Source: DASSUW01 sp963830725 (GTDB taxonomy: Bacteria; Actinomycetota; Thermoleophilia; Solirubrobacterales; Solirubrobacteraceae). From it: 64,000 nucleotides of DNA. Where the stretch lies: positions 186,001-250,000 of the forward strand of contig CAWHNO010000017.1 of assembly GCA_963830725.1 (NCBI GenBank), read 5' to 3'. Shown here one piece after another: positions 8,813 to 16,653 of the stretch (the stretch's first letter is position 1; each line of letters opens with the position of its first letter). The position numbers and the translations under genes were made by a program. The notes under the pieces were generated by a model that made no database searches, was not told where the DNA came from, and saw nothing but the letters and a program-made list of their open reading frames with translations.

Positions 8813-9898
8813 TCAGACCTCGAGCGCGAACTGGCCGGCCACCGCCGGCGTCGCCCGCCGCGGCTCGGGCTCGACGTCCTCGAACCCGGCCACGCGCACG
8901 CCGAGCAGCCGGACCGGCCGCGGCGGCGCGTAGGCGCGCAGCAGCTCGACGGCGACCTCGATCACGGTCGCCACCTCGTTGGTCGGCGCCTCGACGGTGC
9001 GGGCGCGCGTGACCGTCGTCCAGTCGTCGAGCCGGACCTTGATCGCGATCGTGCGCCCGCGCCGGCCGCGGCGCCCGAGCCCTTCGCAGAGCTCGCGTGA
9101 CATCTCCCGCAGGAAGGTCTCCAGCTGCTCGTGATCGGCGACGTCCTGGTCGAAGGTCCGCTCGGTCGAGACCGACTTCGCGGCGCCCTGCTCGGTCTCG
9201 ACGGGCGAGTCGTCCTCGAACCGCGCACGCGCCTTCAGCCAGCTCGCGCTGTTGGTGCCGAAGCGGGCGGCGAGCTGCGCCTCGTCGGCCTTCTGCAGGT
9301 GGCCGATGGTGCGCAGGCCGAGCTCGCCCAGGCGCTCGGCGGTCTTGGGCCCGATGCCGGGGATGCGGCTGGTCGGCGCGGTCGCGAAGCGCACGCACGC
9401 CTCCTCGCGGCCCATCGCCACGAAGCCGGCGGGCTTGCCGAGGTCGCTGCAGCACTTCGCCACGAGCCGCGACGGGCCGACGCCGATCGAGATCACGATG
9501 CCGGTCGCCTCCTTGACCGCCGCCACCACGTCGCGCAGCACGCGCAGCGGCTTCTCCACGCCCGTCAGGTCGGCGAAGGCCTCGTCGATCCCCATGTGCT
9601 GCACGCGGTCGAGCCGCTCGTCGACGATCCCCCACACGCGCTTGGAGGTCTCGCGGTAGGCCTCGAAGTCGGGCGGGATGACGATCGCGTCGGGGCACAG
9701 CCGGCGGGCGCGCGAGGCCGGCATCGCGGAGCCGACCCCGAACTTGCGCGCCTCGTAGCTGGCCGTCGTGACCACCGCCCGCGGGCCGGAGCCGGCCACG
9801 ATGACCGGCTTGCCGACCAGCTCGGGCCGCCTCAGCAGCTCGACCGTCGCGTAGAAGGCATCGCAGTCGAGGTGTGCGATGACGCGCTTGGGCGGCAC
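8813..9898 (-). CDS. dinB: DNA polymerase IV (Y-family translesion polymerase)
   Basis: 361 aa from the GTG at 9898, chosen because the conserved first strand V-I-A-H-L-D-C-D-A-F-Y-A-T-V-E begins within ten residues. Catalytic carboxylates are visible: the two Asp of H-L-D-C-D-A-F and the D-E of G-I-D-E-A-F; the usual S-(I/L)-D-E-A-Y is G-I-D-E-A-F here. The thumb helix-hairpin-helix (R-I-P-G-I-G-P-K-T-A-E-R-L-G-E-L-G) and a complete little-finger domain follow, ending A-V-A-G-Q-F-A-L-E-V. A canonical beta-clamp motif at the extreme C-terminus (Q-L-x-L-F type) is not obvious; G-Q-F-A-L is a possible degenerate form. It performs error-prone bypass synthesis. It lies 29 bp downstream of rlpA on the same strand. 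Confidence 0.92.
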   Translation of the reverse strand: MPPKRVIAHLDCDAFYATVELLRRPELVGKPVIVAGSGPRAVVTTASYEARKFGVGSAMPASRARRLCPDAIVIPPDFEAYRETSKRVWGIVDERLDRVQHMGIDEAFADLTGVEKPLRVLRDVVAAVKEATGIVISIGVGPSRLVAKCCSDLGKPAGFVAMGREEACVRFATAPTSRIPGIGPKTAERLGELGLRTIGHLQKADEAQLAARFGTNSASWLKARARFEDDSPVETEQGAAKSVSTERTFDQDVADHEQLETFLREMSRELCEGLGRRGRRGRTIAIKVRLDDWTTVTRARTVEAPTNEVATVIEVAVELLRAYAPPRPVRLLGVRVAGFEDVEPEPRRATPAVAGQFALEV

Positions 9899-9927
9899 AC
9901 GAACAAGCGTACGCCCGTTGCCGGACC

Positions 9928-10551
9928 CTACCTCGTCGTCAAGATGGCGCCGTGGCCGCGGAACCGCAGCTTGCGGGCGGTGGCCTCGGTGAGGTCGTAC
10001 TCGCGGCCGGCGACGTACGGGCCGCGGTCGATCACGCGCACACGAACGCTGCGGCCGCGATGGCGCAGCGTGACCTTGCTGCCGCAAGGCAGCGACTTGT
10101 GGGCGACGCCGAGGCGGCCCGGAACGAGCGTGCCGCCGCAGCCGGTGCGGTTGCCGTACAGGCCGGGCCCGTACCACGAGGCGTGGGCGAACCGGTAGAC
10201 GTTCAGGCGTCCCAGGCGGCGGCTCAGCTCGCCGACCCGCACGCGCGCGGGCGCGGTCATCGTGCGCCGGACACGGGCGCGCAGCACGTAGCGACCGGAG
10301 GCGGTCGTACGATCACGGTCGATCGTGCGCCAGCGCCCGTTGCGCCGGATCTGCAGCGAGGCGGTGTGGCCAGGGGCCGCCGGGCTGGCGGCGCCGATCA
10401 CCTTGGCGCGCTGACCCGCGCGCACGTGAAGACGCTTCTTCGCCACGCCGGCGGAGGCGATCGTGGCGGTCTGGGCGGCGGCCGGTGCCGCCACGGATAT
10501 GGAAAAGGCGCCGGCCATCAGCACGGCGCACGACGAGCGTCGCGGTCGCAT
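9928..10551 (-). CDS. rlpA: Secreted RlpA-like double-psi beta-barrel protein
   Basis: 207 aa from the ATG at 10551, preceded by GGAGG. It has an N-terminal signal peptide (residues about 5-25, A-P-A-A-A-Q cleavage region), then a beta-rich linker (about 35-110) with repeats of basic residues. The C-terminal RlpA domain carries A-S-W-Y-G-P-G-L-Y-G, G-V-A-H-K-S-L-P-C-G and R-V-I-D-R-G-P-Y, which includes the conserved D-R-G-P motif. There is no SPOR domain. RlpA proteins are lytic transglycosylases or cell-wall-binding barrels that act on peptidoglycan; the absence of SPOR argues against septal targeting by denuded glycans. The gene is divergent from the WS/DGAT gene, with a CRP-type operator between them. 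Confidence 0.85.
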   Translation of the reverse strand: MRPRRSSCAVLMAGAFSISVAAPAAAQTATIASAGVAKKRLHVRAGQRAKVIGAASPAAPGHTASLQIRRNGRWRTIDRDRTTASGRYVLRARVRRTMTAPARVRVGELSRRLGRLNVYRFAHASWYGPGLYGNRTGCGGTLVPGRLGVAHKSLPCGSKVTLRHRGRSVRVRVIDRGPYVAGREYDLTEATARKLRFRGHGAILTTR

Positions 10552-10611
10552 GGAACCTCCTCTGCGTCGAGGGCAAAACGCGCCAGCGTACAACCGCAAT
10601 CGCCGGGTAGT

Positions 10612-10627
10612 TGTGAGTGCAATCACA
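10612..10627. promoter_or_regulatory. CRP/GlxR-type operator (TGTGA-N6-TCACA)
   Basis: TGTGAGTGCAATCACA is a perfect match to the dyad TGTGA-N6-TCACA bound by cAMP receptor proteins and actinobacterial GlxR/Cmr. It lies in the 129-bp divergent region, 60 bp upstream of the rlpA start (minus) and 53 bp upstream of the WS/DGAT start (plus), so it could regulate either or both. Binding is inferred from the sequence only. Confidence 0.6.
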
Positions 10628-10680
10628 CTGGGAACGCTGACCGGTGCAGCTCACCTGCGAAAACCGCGACAATCCGGCAC

Positions 10681-12135
10681 GTGCCCAACCCGGACCGGCT
10701 CAGCGGCCTCGACGCCTCCTTCCTCGCCCTCGAGAAGGGCGGTGCCCACATGCACGTGGGGTCGGTGCTCGTCTTCGAGGGCGAGCCGCCCGTCTACGAG
10801 CACCTGCTCGAGCTGATCGAGTCGCGCCTGCACCAGGTCCCCCGCTACCGGCAGAAGCTCGCGTTCCCGCCGCTCGCGCAGGCGCGGCCCGTGTGGGTCG
10901 ACGACCCGCACTTCAACGTCGGCTACCACGTGCGCCACACGGCGCTGCCCGAGCCGGCCGGCGAACACGAGCTGAGGCGCCTCGCGGGGCGCGTCTTCGC
11001 CCAGCAGCTCGACCGCTCGAAGCCGCTGTGGGAGATCTGGCTCGTCGACCGCGTGGGCGACGACCGCTTCGCGCTCGTGTGCAAGACGCACCACGCGCTC
11101 GTCGACGGCATCTCGGGCGTGGACATCATGGCCGTGCTGTTCGACCTCGAGGCCGACCCGCCGGAGCGCGATCCCGGGCCGTCCTGGTACCCGCGTCCCG
11201 AGCCCAGCGGCTCCACGCTGTTCGCCGACGCGGTGCTCGAGTACGCCTCCGCGCCGGTGCACGCGGCAAAGGCCGCGGCCGGTGTCGTGACCGGCCCGCG
11301 CCGCGCGAGCGGGCAGGCGGCCCGCACGCTGGCCGGCCTCGCCTCGATGGCCTCCGCCGGCCTGGGCGGCGGGCCGGAGAGCCCGCTCAACACGCGCATC
11401 GGCCCGCACAGGCGGTTCGCCTGGGTGGAATCGGAGCTCGACCGCTTCAAGGCGGTCAAGGGCGCGCTGGGCGGCACGATCAACGACGTCGTGCTCACCG
11501 TCGTGGCCGGCGCCCTGCGCGCCCATCTCGAACGCCGCGGCCGCGACCCCGCCGGGCAGGAGCTGAAGGCGATGGTGCCGGTCTCGGTCCGCGCCGAGGA
11601 CGAGCGCGGCGCGCTCGGTAACCAGGTGGCGGCGATGTTCGCGCCGCTGCCGGTCGGCCTCGCCGATCCGCTCGAGCGGTTCCGCGCCGTCAACGAGGCG
11701 CTCGGCGACCTCAAGTCGTCGGCCCAGGCGATCGGCGCCGAGCGGCTCACGCAGCTCGCCGGCTTCGCGGCGCCGACACTCCTCGATCAGGCGGCCCGGT
11801 TGCAGACGCGCCAGCGCTTCTTCAACCTCACCGTCACGAACGTGCCGGGGCCGCAGTTCCCGCTCTTCGTGCTCGGGCGGAAGCTGAGCGCCTTCTATCC
11901 GATGGTGCCGCTCGTGCTGAACACGGCGCTCGGCATCGCGATCCTGTCCTACGACGGGCGGATCTTCTTCGGCCTCCTCGGCGACTACGACGCCATGGCC
12001 GACCTCGACGATCTCGCGGCCGACCTGACGGCGGCGATCGACGAACTGTCGGCGGCCGCCGGCGTGCCGCCCGACGGGGCACGCCGCGGCGGGCGCGCGC
12101 GGCCGGCGTCGCGGCGGACCAAGAGCCGGGCTTGA
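10681..12135 (+). CDS. WS/DGAT-type O-acyltransferase (wax ester/triacylglycerol synthase)
   Basis: 484 aa from a GTG at 10681. The N-terminus (R-L-S-G-L-D-A-S-F-L-A-L-E) is the family hallmark, and the catalytic motif H-H-A-L-V-D-G is at residues 137-143. Downstream are the conserved N-D-V-V-L-T-V-V-A-G-A-L-R segment and N-V-P-G-P-Q-F-P-L-F-V-L-G-R, the latter typical of the C-terminal half. The enzyme esterifies acyl-CoA with fatty alcohol or diacylglycerol at the membrane or lipid-body surface, making storage lipid; actinobacteria often carry several copies. It overlaps a tiny membrane ORF at its stop and is followed by nadE. A CRP-type dyad lies upstream, which would fit carbon-status control, although this is inference. 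Confidence 0.9.
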   Translation: MPNPDRLSGLDASFLALEKGGAHMHVGSVLVFEGEPPVYEHLLELIESRLHQVPRYRQKLAFPPLAQARPVWVDDPHFNVGYHVRHTALPEPAGEHELRRLAGRVFAQQLDRSKPLWEIWLVDRVGDDRFALVCKTHHALVDGISGVDIMAVLFDLEADPPERDPGPSWYPRPEPSGSTLFADAVLEYASAPVHAAKAAAGVVTGPRRASGQAARTLAGLASMASAGLGGGPESPLNTRIGPHRRFAWVESELDRFKAVKGALGGTINDVVLTVVAGALRAHLERRGRDPAGQELKAMVPVSVRAEDERGALGNQVAAMFAPLPVGLADPLERFRAVNEALGDLKSSAQAIGAERLTQLAGFAAPTLLDQAARLQTRQRFFNLTVTNVPGPQFPLFVLGRKLSAFYPMVPLVLNTALGIAILSYDGRIFFGLLGDYDAMADLDDLAADLTAAIDELSAAAGVPPDGARRGGRARPASRRTKSRA

Positions 12136-12269
12136 GGCGGCTCGGGCCCATCGCGGCCGGCGTGCTGCTGGCCGTCGCGGGCCTGATCGTGCTCGCGCTC
12201 GCCTTCGACGCCTGCGACGATCCCGCGCTGGTCAGCGAGGCTTGGCTGGGTCGCGGGCTGGGAAGATGA
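12132..12269 (+). CDS. Small single-span membrane protein (45 aa), hypothetical
   Basis: A TTG at 12132 overlaps the WS/DGAT stop (TTGA) and opens a 45-codon frame ending TGA at 12267-12269, just before the nadE start. The sequence has a basic N-terminus (M-R-R-L-G-P), one strongly hydrophobic segment (residues about 7-24, ending V-L-A-L-A-F) and a short polar tail with C-D-D and W-L-G-R-G-L-G-R. Coding support comes from the 4-base overlap typical of this genome and from a hydrophobic profile unlikely to arise by chance. The role is unknown. The TTG start and shortness keep confidence moderate. Confidence 0.45.
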   Translation: MRRLGPIAAGVLLAVAGLIVLALAFDACDDPALVSEAWLGRGLGR

Positions 12270-12274
12270 GAGCC

Positions 12275-14089
12275 ATGCCCGCCCTGATCCCCCCGCTGCG
12301 CCTCGCCCTCGCGCAGATCGACAGCAGCGTCGGCGACCTGGAGGGCAACGCCGCCAAGATCGCCGAGCAGATCGCCAGGGCGCGCGACGCCGGCGCCGAG
12401 CTGGTGCTCTTCCCTGAGCTGGCGGTGACCGGCTATCCGCCCGAGGACCTGCTGCTGAAGGAGCACTTCCTGCAGGCCGCCACCGAGGCCGTCGGCGATC
12501 TCGCGCGCGAGGCCGAGGGCATCGTGGCCCTCGTCGGCTTCCCGGAGCGCGCGGACGACGTCTACAACGCGCTCGCCGTGCTGGCCGAGGGGGAGCTGCA
12601 GGCCGTCTACCGCAAGTCGGTGCTGCCCAACTACGGCGTGTTCGACGAGCAGCGCTACTTCCAGGTCGGCGAGGGCGGCGCCGTGCTGCAACTCGGCGAC
12701 GCGCGGCTCGGCCTGACCATCTGCGAGGACATCTGGACGCCGGGCCCGCCGGCCTCGGACGAGGCGCTGGCCGGCGCCGCGCTGATCCTGAACGCCTCCG
12801 CCTCGCCGTATCACGCGCGCAAGGGCGTCGAGCGCGAGCGGATGCTGATCCAGCGGGCGCGCGACAACCTGTGCGCGATCGCGTTCTGCAACGCGGTCGG
12901 CGGGCAGGACGAGCTGGTCTTCGACGGCCACTCGCTGCTGCTCGACCACGAGGGCTGCGTGCTCGCGCGCGGTCCCCAGTTCGACGAGGCGCTGGCCGTC
13001 GGCACCGTCGACCTGCAGGCGGCGCTGACCGCACGGCTGCGCGACACCCGGCAGCGCGACCCGGTGCGGCGCGCGCTGCCCGAGGTGCGCCGGCTCGGGC
13101 CGCTCGTCCGCCGCGAGCACGTGATCGCGGCGCCGGTGGGCGGCGACGTCACGCCCCTGCTCGATCCCGAGGCGGAGGTCTACAGCGCGCTCGTGCTCGG
13201 CACGCGCGACTACGTCGAGAAGAACGGCTTCAGGCACGTGGTGGTCGGGCTGTCCGGCGGCATCGACTCCACGCTGACGCTGCTGGTGGCGGTCGACGCC
13301 CTCGGCGCCGATCGCGTCACCGCGGTGACGATGCCGTCGCGCTACTCGTCCTCGGGCACCCGCGACGACGCCAAGGTGCTGGCCGAGAACCTGCGCGTGG
13401 AGCTGCTCGAGATCCCGATCGGCAAGGCGATGGAGGTCTACGACGAGCTGCTTGCGGAGCATTTCGGCGACCGCGAGCCGGACATCACCGAGGAGAACCT
13501 GCAGGCGCGGATCCGCGGCAACCTGCTGATGGCGCTCTCGAACAAGTTCGGCTGGCTGGTGCTGACCACCGGCAACAAGTCCGAGAACTCGGTCGGCTAC
13601 TCGACGTTGTACGGCGACTCGGCCGGCGGCTTCGCCGTGATCAAGGACGTGCCGAAGACGCTCGTGTACCGGCTGACCGAGTGGCGCAACGCGCAGGCCG
13701 AGACGGCGCCGGTGCCGCGCTCGATCATCGACCGCCCGCCGAGCGCCGAGCTGCGCGACGACCAGAAGGACTCCGACTCGCTGGGCGACTACGACACCTT
13801 GGATGCGATCCTCGAGGCCTACGTCGAGGAGGACCAGGACCCGGAGCAGCTCGAGCGGACCGGCCTGCCGGCGGACGCGATCGAGCGCGTGGTGTCCCTG
13901 GTGGACCGGGCCGAGTACAAGCGCCGCCAGGCGCCGCCCGGGATCAAGATCACGCCGCGCGCGTTCGGTCGCGACCGGCGGATGCCGATCACCAACGCCT
14001 ACCGGCCGCGGCGGCCGGGGAACACTGGCCCAGAGGGCCAGGTTCCCTTGCGGGTGTTCGCCCAGGGGGCGAAACCCGCGGCCGAGTAG
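12275..14089 (+). CDS. nadE: Glutamine-dependent NAD+ synthetase with a repeat-derived C-terminal tail
   Basis: 604 aa. The ATG at 12275 is preferred over the one at 12266 because GGAAG sits 9 nt upstream. The N-terminal nitrilase-type glutaminase has the triad Glu48-Lys114-Cys150 (F-P-E-L, Y-R-K-S, I-C-E-D). The C-terminal synthetase has the ATP pyrophosphatase loop S-G-G-I-D-S starting at 327 and T-G-N-K-S-E. It converts deamido-NAD (NaAD) to NAD using glutamine-derived ammonia. The usual family ending is reached at about residue 580 (P-I-T-N-A-Y-R). The last ~24 residues (R-R-P-G-N-T-G-P-E-G-Q-V and on) and the TAG stop are encoded by the first copy of a 73-bp hairpin repeat, so the tail is a recent extension. 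Confidence 0.93.
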   Translation: MPALIPPLRLALAQIDSSVGDLEGNAAKIAEQIARARDAGAELVLFPELAVTGYPPEDLLLKEHFLQAATEAVGDLAREAEGIVALVGFPERADDVYNALAVLAEGELQAVYRKSVLPNYGVFDEQRYFQVGEGGAVLQLGDARLGLTICEDIWTPGPPASDEALAGAALILNASASPYHARKGVERERMLIQRARDNLCAIAFCNAVGGQDELVFDGHSLLLDHEGCVLARGPQFDEALAVGTVDLQAALTARLRDTRQRDPVRRALPEVRRLGPLVRREHVIAAPVGGDVTPLLDPEAEVYSALVLGTRDYVEKNGFRHVVVGLSGGIDSTLTLLVAVDALGADRVTAVTMPSRYSSSGTRDDAKVLAENLRVELLEIPIGKAMEVYDELLAEHFGDREPDITEENLQARIRGNLLMALSNKFGWLVLTTGNKSENSVGYSTLYGDSAGGFAVIKDVPKTLVYRLTEWRNAQAETAPVPRSIIDRPPSAELRDDQKDSDSLGDYDTLDAILEAYVEEDQDPEQLERTGLPADAIERVVSLVDRAEYKRRQAPPGIKITPRAFGRDRRMPITNAYRPRRPGNTGPEGQVPLRVFAQGAKPAAE

Positions 14090-14162
14090 GGGGAACGCTG
14101 GCCCGGAGGGCCAGGTTCCCTTGCGGGTGTTCGCCCAGGGGGCGAAACCCGCGGCCGAGTAG
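14017..14162. repeat. Tandem duplication of a 73-bp two-hairpin unit overlapping the nadE end
   Basis: Two head-to-tail copies (14017-14089 and 14090-14162) are identical at 71 of 73 positions. Each contains two hairpins with a single-base bulge: GGGAAC-x-CTGGCCC with GGGCCAGGTTCCC, and CGGGT-g-TTCGCCC with GGGCGAAACCCG. Copy 1 encodes the NadE tail and its stop; copy 2 fills the gap to the convergent thioesterase gene. It probably serves as a transcript end for both genes and is a candidate mobile palindromic element. Confidence 0.85.
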
Positions 14163-14174
14163 GCACCCGCGCTC

Positions 14175-14564
14175 CTAGCGGACCGCGACGGTCATCCGCA
14201 CGAGGGCGCACAGGCGGCCCTCGTCGTCGGTGATGTCGACCTCCCAGACCCAGGTCGTGCGGCCCCTGTGGCGGCGCCTTGCGGTGGCGTGGATGGTGCC
14301 GTCGACGATCGGACGGACGAAGCTCGTCTGGTTGGACAGGCCCTGGGGGGTCCTGCCGTCCTCGTGCACGGCCAGCCAGGTGCCCATCGTGGCGATCGTC
14401 TCGGCGATCGAGGCGAACACGCCCCCGTGCACGAGCCCGGCGGGCTGGCGCAGCTCGTCGCGGACCTTGACCTGCGCGCGGACCTCCTCCTCGTCGACGT
14501 CGAGGACCTCGAGTCCGTAGAGGCGGTCGAAGCCGACCGGGAAGCCGTCGAACGGGGCCGTCAC
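14175..14564 (-). CDS. PaaI-family hotdog thioesterase
   Basis: 129 aa from a GTG at 14564. The hotdog signature H-G-G-V-F-A-S-I-A-E-T at about 55-65 matches the PaaI/YdiI class (H-G-G-x-x-x-x-x-x-D/E), with Glu64 as the likely general base. The strand T-S-F-V-R-P-I-V-D-G-T-I and the terminal V-D-I-T-D-D-E-G-R-L-C-A pattern complete the fold. These cytosolic enzymes hydrolyse acyl- or aroyl-CoA thioesters; the exact CoA ester is not predictable. The gene is divergent from the sigma-region-4-like membrane protein, with a 30-bp gap. Confidence 0.85.
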   Translation of the reverse strand: MTAPFDGFPVGFDRLYGLEVLDVDEEEVRAQVKVRDELRQPAGLVHGGVFASIAETIATMGTWLAVHEDGRTPQGLSNQTSFVRPIVDGTIHATARRRHRGRTTWVWEVDITDDEGRLCALVRMTVAVR

Positions 14565-14594
14565 AGGGCGGGGCACACTACCCTGGAGCACGGC

Positions 14595-15566
14595 ATGACG
14601 CCGCTCGACACGCTCGCCCCCGACCAGCGCGCCGTCCTCGAGCTCGTCCTGCGCCAGGGGCGCTCGTACGGGGAGCTCTCGGAGCTGCTCGCGATCCCGG
14701 AGCGCGACGTCCGCGCGCGCGCCGACGCCGGCCTGCGCGCGCTCGCCGGCGAGCCGGCGAACGGCGTCGACAGCGGCCGGATCGCCGACTGGCTGCTGGG
14801 CCAGCAGCGCGACGCCGACGCCGAGCGCACGCGCACGACGGTGGCGCGCAACCCCGACGCGCGCGAGTGGGCGGCCGCGGCGGCCGAGCGGCTGGGCGAG
14901 CTGGGCGGCGCGATGCCGGCGGTGCCGGAGGCCGACGAGCCGGCGGAGCCGCGCGGCGCCGATGAGCCCGCGGAGCCGAGCCGCGCCGACGAGCCCGCGG
15001 CACCTCGGCCTCGCTCGCCGCGCGACGACGCACCGGCCGCCCCGCGTTCCTCCCGGCTCGGCGGCGCGATCCTGATCGGGGTCGTCGCCCTGCTGGTGGG
15101 CGCGACGCTGCTGTGGATCTTCGTCCTGCGCGACGACGACGAGCCGGCCGCAACGACTCCGTCGGAGGCCACGGCCACGCCATCGGCGCAGGCGGGCAAC
15201 GACATCCCGCTCCAGGGGGTCGGCGACTCGCAGGCCGAGGGCCTGATGCGGCTCGTCAGCCGCGACGACGGCACGGTCCAGTTCGCGATCGCCGCCCAGA
15301 ACGTGCCGCCCAACCAGGGGCGCGAGGTCTACGCCGTCTGGCTCACGCGCGAGGACGGCCGCCCGCGCCGGCTCGGCTTCGCGCAGACCCCCGTCGGCGA
15401 GGACGGGATCCTCACCACGGGCGGTCCGCAGCAGGGCCAGGAGGACGAGTTCCCGCAGTGGTTCGCCACCTACGACAAGATCCTCATCACGCGCGAGACC
15501 GACGCGCAGTCCCGGCAGCCGGGCCCGGCCGTGCTCGAGGGCACGCTGCCGGCCGGCGCCGGCTGA
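14595..15566 (+). CDS. Membrane-tethered sigma-region-4-like protein with extracytoplasmic domain
   Basis: 323 aa; the ATG at 14595 is preceded by GGAG. Residues about 1-52 look like a sigma-70 region 4 HTH (L-A-P-D-Q-R-A-V-L-E-L-V-L, S-Y-G-E-L-S-E-L-L-A-I, then E-R-D-V-R-A-R). An acidic, proline-rich linker with P-A-E-P/A-D-E-P repeats (about 110-145) leads to one transmembrane helix (about 155-178; A-I-L-I-G-V-V-A-L-L-V-G-A). An extracytoplasmic domain (about 200-323) has G-R-E-V-Y-A-V-W-L, reminiscent of the C-terminal domain of RskA-type anti-sigma factors. It may sense an envelope signal and act as a tethered regulator or decoy. No zinc-binding anti-sigma motif is seen. Confidence 0.6.
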   Translation: MTPLDTLAPDQRAVLELVLRQGRSYGELSELLAIPERDVRARADAGLRALAGEPANGVDSGRIADWLLGQQRDADAERTRTTVARNPDAREWAAAAAERLGELGGAMPAVPEADEPAEPRGADEPAEPSRADEPAAPRPRSPRDDAPAAPRSSRLGGAILIGVVALLVGATLLWIFVLRDDDEPAATTPSEATATPSAQAGNDIPLQGVGDSQAEGLMRLVSRDDGTVQFAIAAQNVPPNQGREVYAVWLTREDGRPRRLGFAQTPVGEDGILTTGGPQQGQEDEFPQWFATYDKILITRETDAQSRQPGPAVLEGTLPAGAG

Positions 15567-15635
15567 CGTGGCTCGGATGGCTGCGCTGGTCCCGACCGAG
15601 CTGATCGTGCGCGGCTCCGGGGAGGTGCCGCCGCC

Positions 15636-16625
15636 GTGAAGCCGCAGCTGCTGCCACCGAACGTGCTGCGCCACTTCTACGCCGGCGGACCGCGGATCGC
15701 CGCGCTCCGCAACCTCGCGCTCGACTCCGACCACATGCCCGAGGAGTGGATCGGCGCCGCCAACACGACGTTCGGCGACGCCGAGCGCGGCCTCAGCCGG
15801 CTCGAGGACGGCACGCTCGTCCGCGACGCCGTCCAAGCCGATCCGGAGGCCTACCTCGGTCCCGAGCACGTCGCGCGCTTCGGCCCCGATCCGGGCCTCC
15901 TGGTCAAGCTCCTGGATGCTGGCCAGCGCCTGCCGGTCCACTTCCACCCCGGCCGCGCCTTCGCGCGCGAGGCGCTCGGCAACCCCCATGGCAAGACCGA
16001 GGCGTGGCTGATCGTCGAGGCCGACGACGGCGCCGCGGTCCACGTCGCGTTCGAGCGCGACATCGAGATGCGCGAGCTGCGCGAGTGGATGCGCACCCAG
16101 GACGCCGACGCGATGCTGGACGCGATGCACGAGCTCGAGGTCGCCGCCGGCGACGTCGTGTTCGTCCCCGCCGGCACTCCGCACGCCATCGGCGAAGGCA
16201 TCCTGATGGTCGAGCTGCAGGAGCCGACGGACTTCTCCGTGCTGCTCGAATGGGCCGGCTTCGAGCTGACCGAGGAGCAGGGACACCTCGACCTCGGCTG
16301 GGACCGCGCGCTCGAAGCGCTCGACCGCTCGGGCTGGGACGAGCATCGCGCCCACGCGCTCAAGGGCCGAAGGCTGCCCGAGGACGCCGATCCCTACTTC
16401 CGCGCCGAGCGGCTCGCCGGCGGGGCGGCGCTCGATGCGGGCTTCTCGATCCTGGTCGTGCTCGCGGGCAGCGGGACCCTCGCCACCGAGGGCGGCACGC
16501 TCGCGCTCGAGCGCGGGGCGACCGTCCTCCTCCCCCACGCCGCCGGAGCCGGCGAGCTGCGCGGCGACGTCGACGTCCTGCGCGCCCGGCCCGCCGACCC
16601 CGGTGCAGGAGAGCCGCGCTGGTGA
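15636..16625 (+). CDS. manA: Mannose-6-phosphate isomerase, class I
   Basis: 329 aa from a GTG at 15636; GGGGAGG lies 10-16 bases upstream. Metal-binding elements of the cupin are visible: H-F-H-P (about 107-110), K-T-E-A-W (about 121-125, Glu ligand) and G-T-P-H-A-I-G (about 183). Classical enzymes are ~390 aa, and this shorter form with the K-T-E-A-W motif matches the bacterial ManA/YvyI class. It interconverts fructose 6-phosphate and mannose 6-phosphate in the cytosol, feeding mannose-containing glycans. The C-terminal cupin is regular to the end. It is convergent with the FAD-linked oxidase gene; the 28-bp gap holds nothing notable. Confidence 0.85.
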   Translation: MKPQLLPPNVLRHFYAGGPRIAALRNLALDSDHMPEEWIGAANTTFGDAERGLSRLEDGTLVRDAVQADPEAYLGPEHVARFGPDPGLLVKLLDAGQRLPVHFHPGRAFAREALGNPHGKTEAWLIVEADDGAAVHVAFERDIEMRELREWMRTQDADAMLDAMHELEVAAGDVVFVPAGTPHAIGEGILMVELQEPTDFSVLLEWAGFELTEEQGHLDLGWDRALEALDRSGWDEHRAHALKGRRLPEDADPYFRAERLAGGAALDAGFSILVVLAGSGTLATEGGTLALERGATVLLPHAAGAGELRGDVDVLRARPADPGAGEPRW

Positions 16626-16653
16626 GGCAAGGCCGTCCGGCGCGACGCGCAGG

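Noticed and set aside
10552..10680. A c-di-AMP (ydaO-type) riboswitch upstream of rlpA
   Set aside because: RlpA genes often have one, but the expected GGGTGAATC-type conserved segments are missing in the 129 bp and the leader is too short.
14175..16538. A 787-codon minus-strand frame containing the thioesterase at its end
   Set aside because: Only the last 129 residues match a known fold; the upstream part is antisense to the manA and sigma-region-4-like genes.
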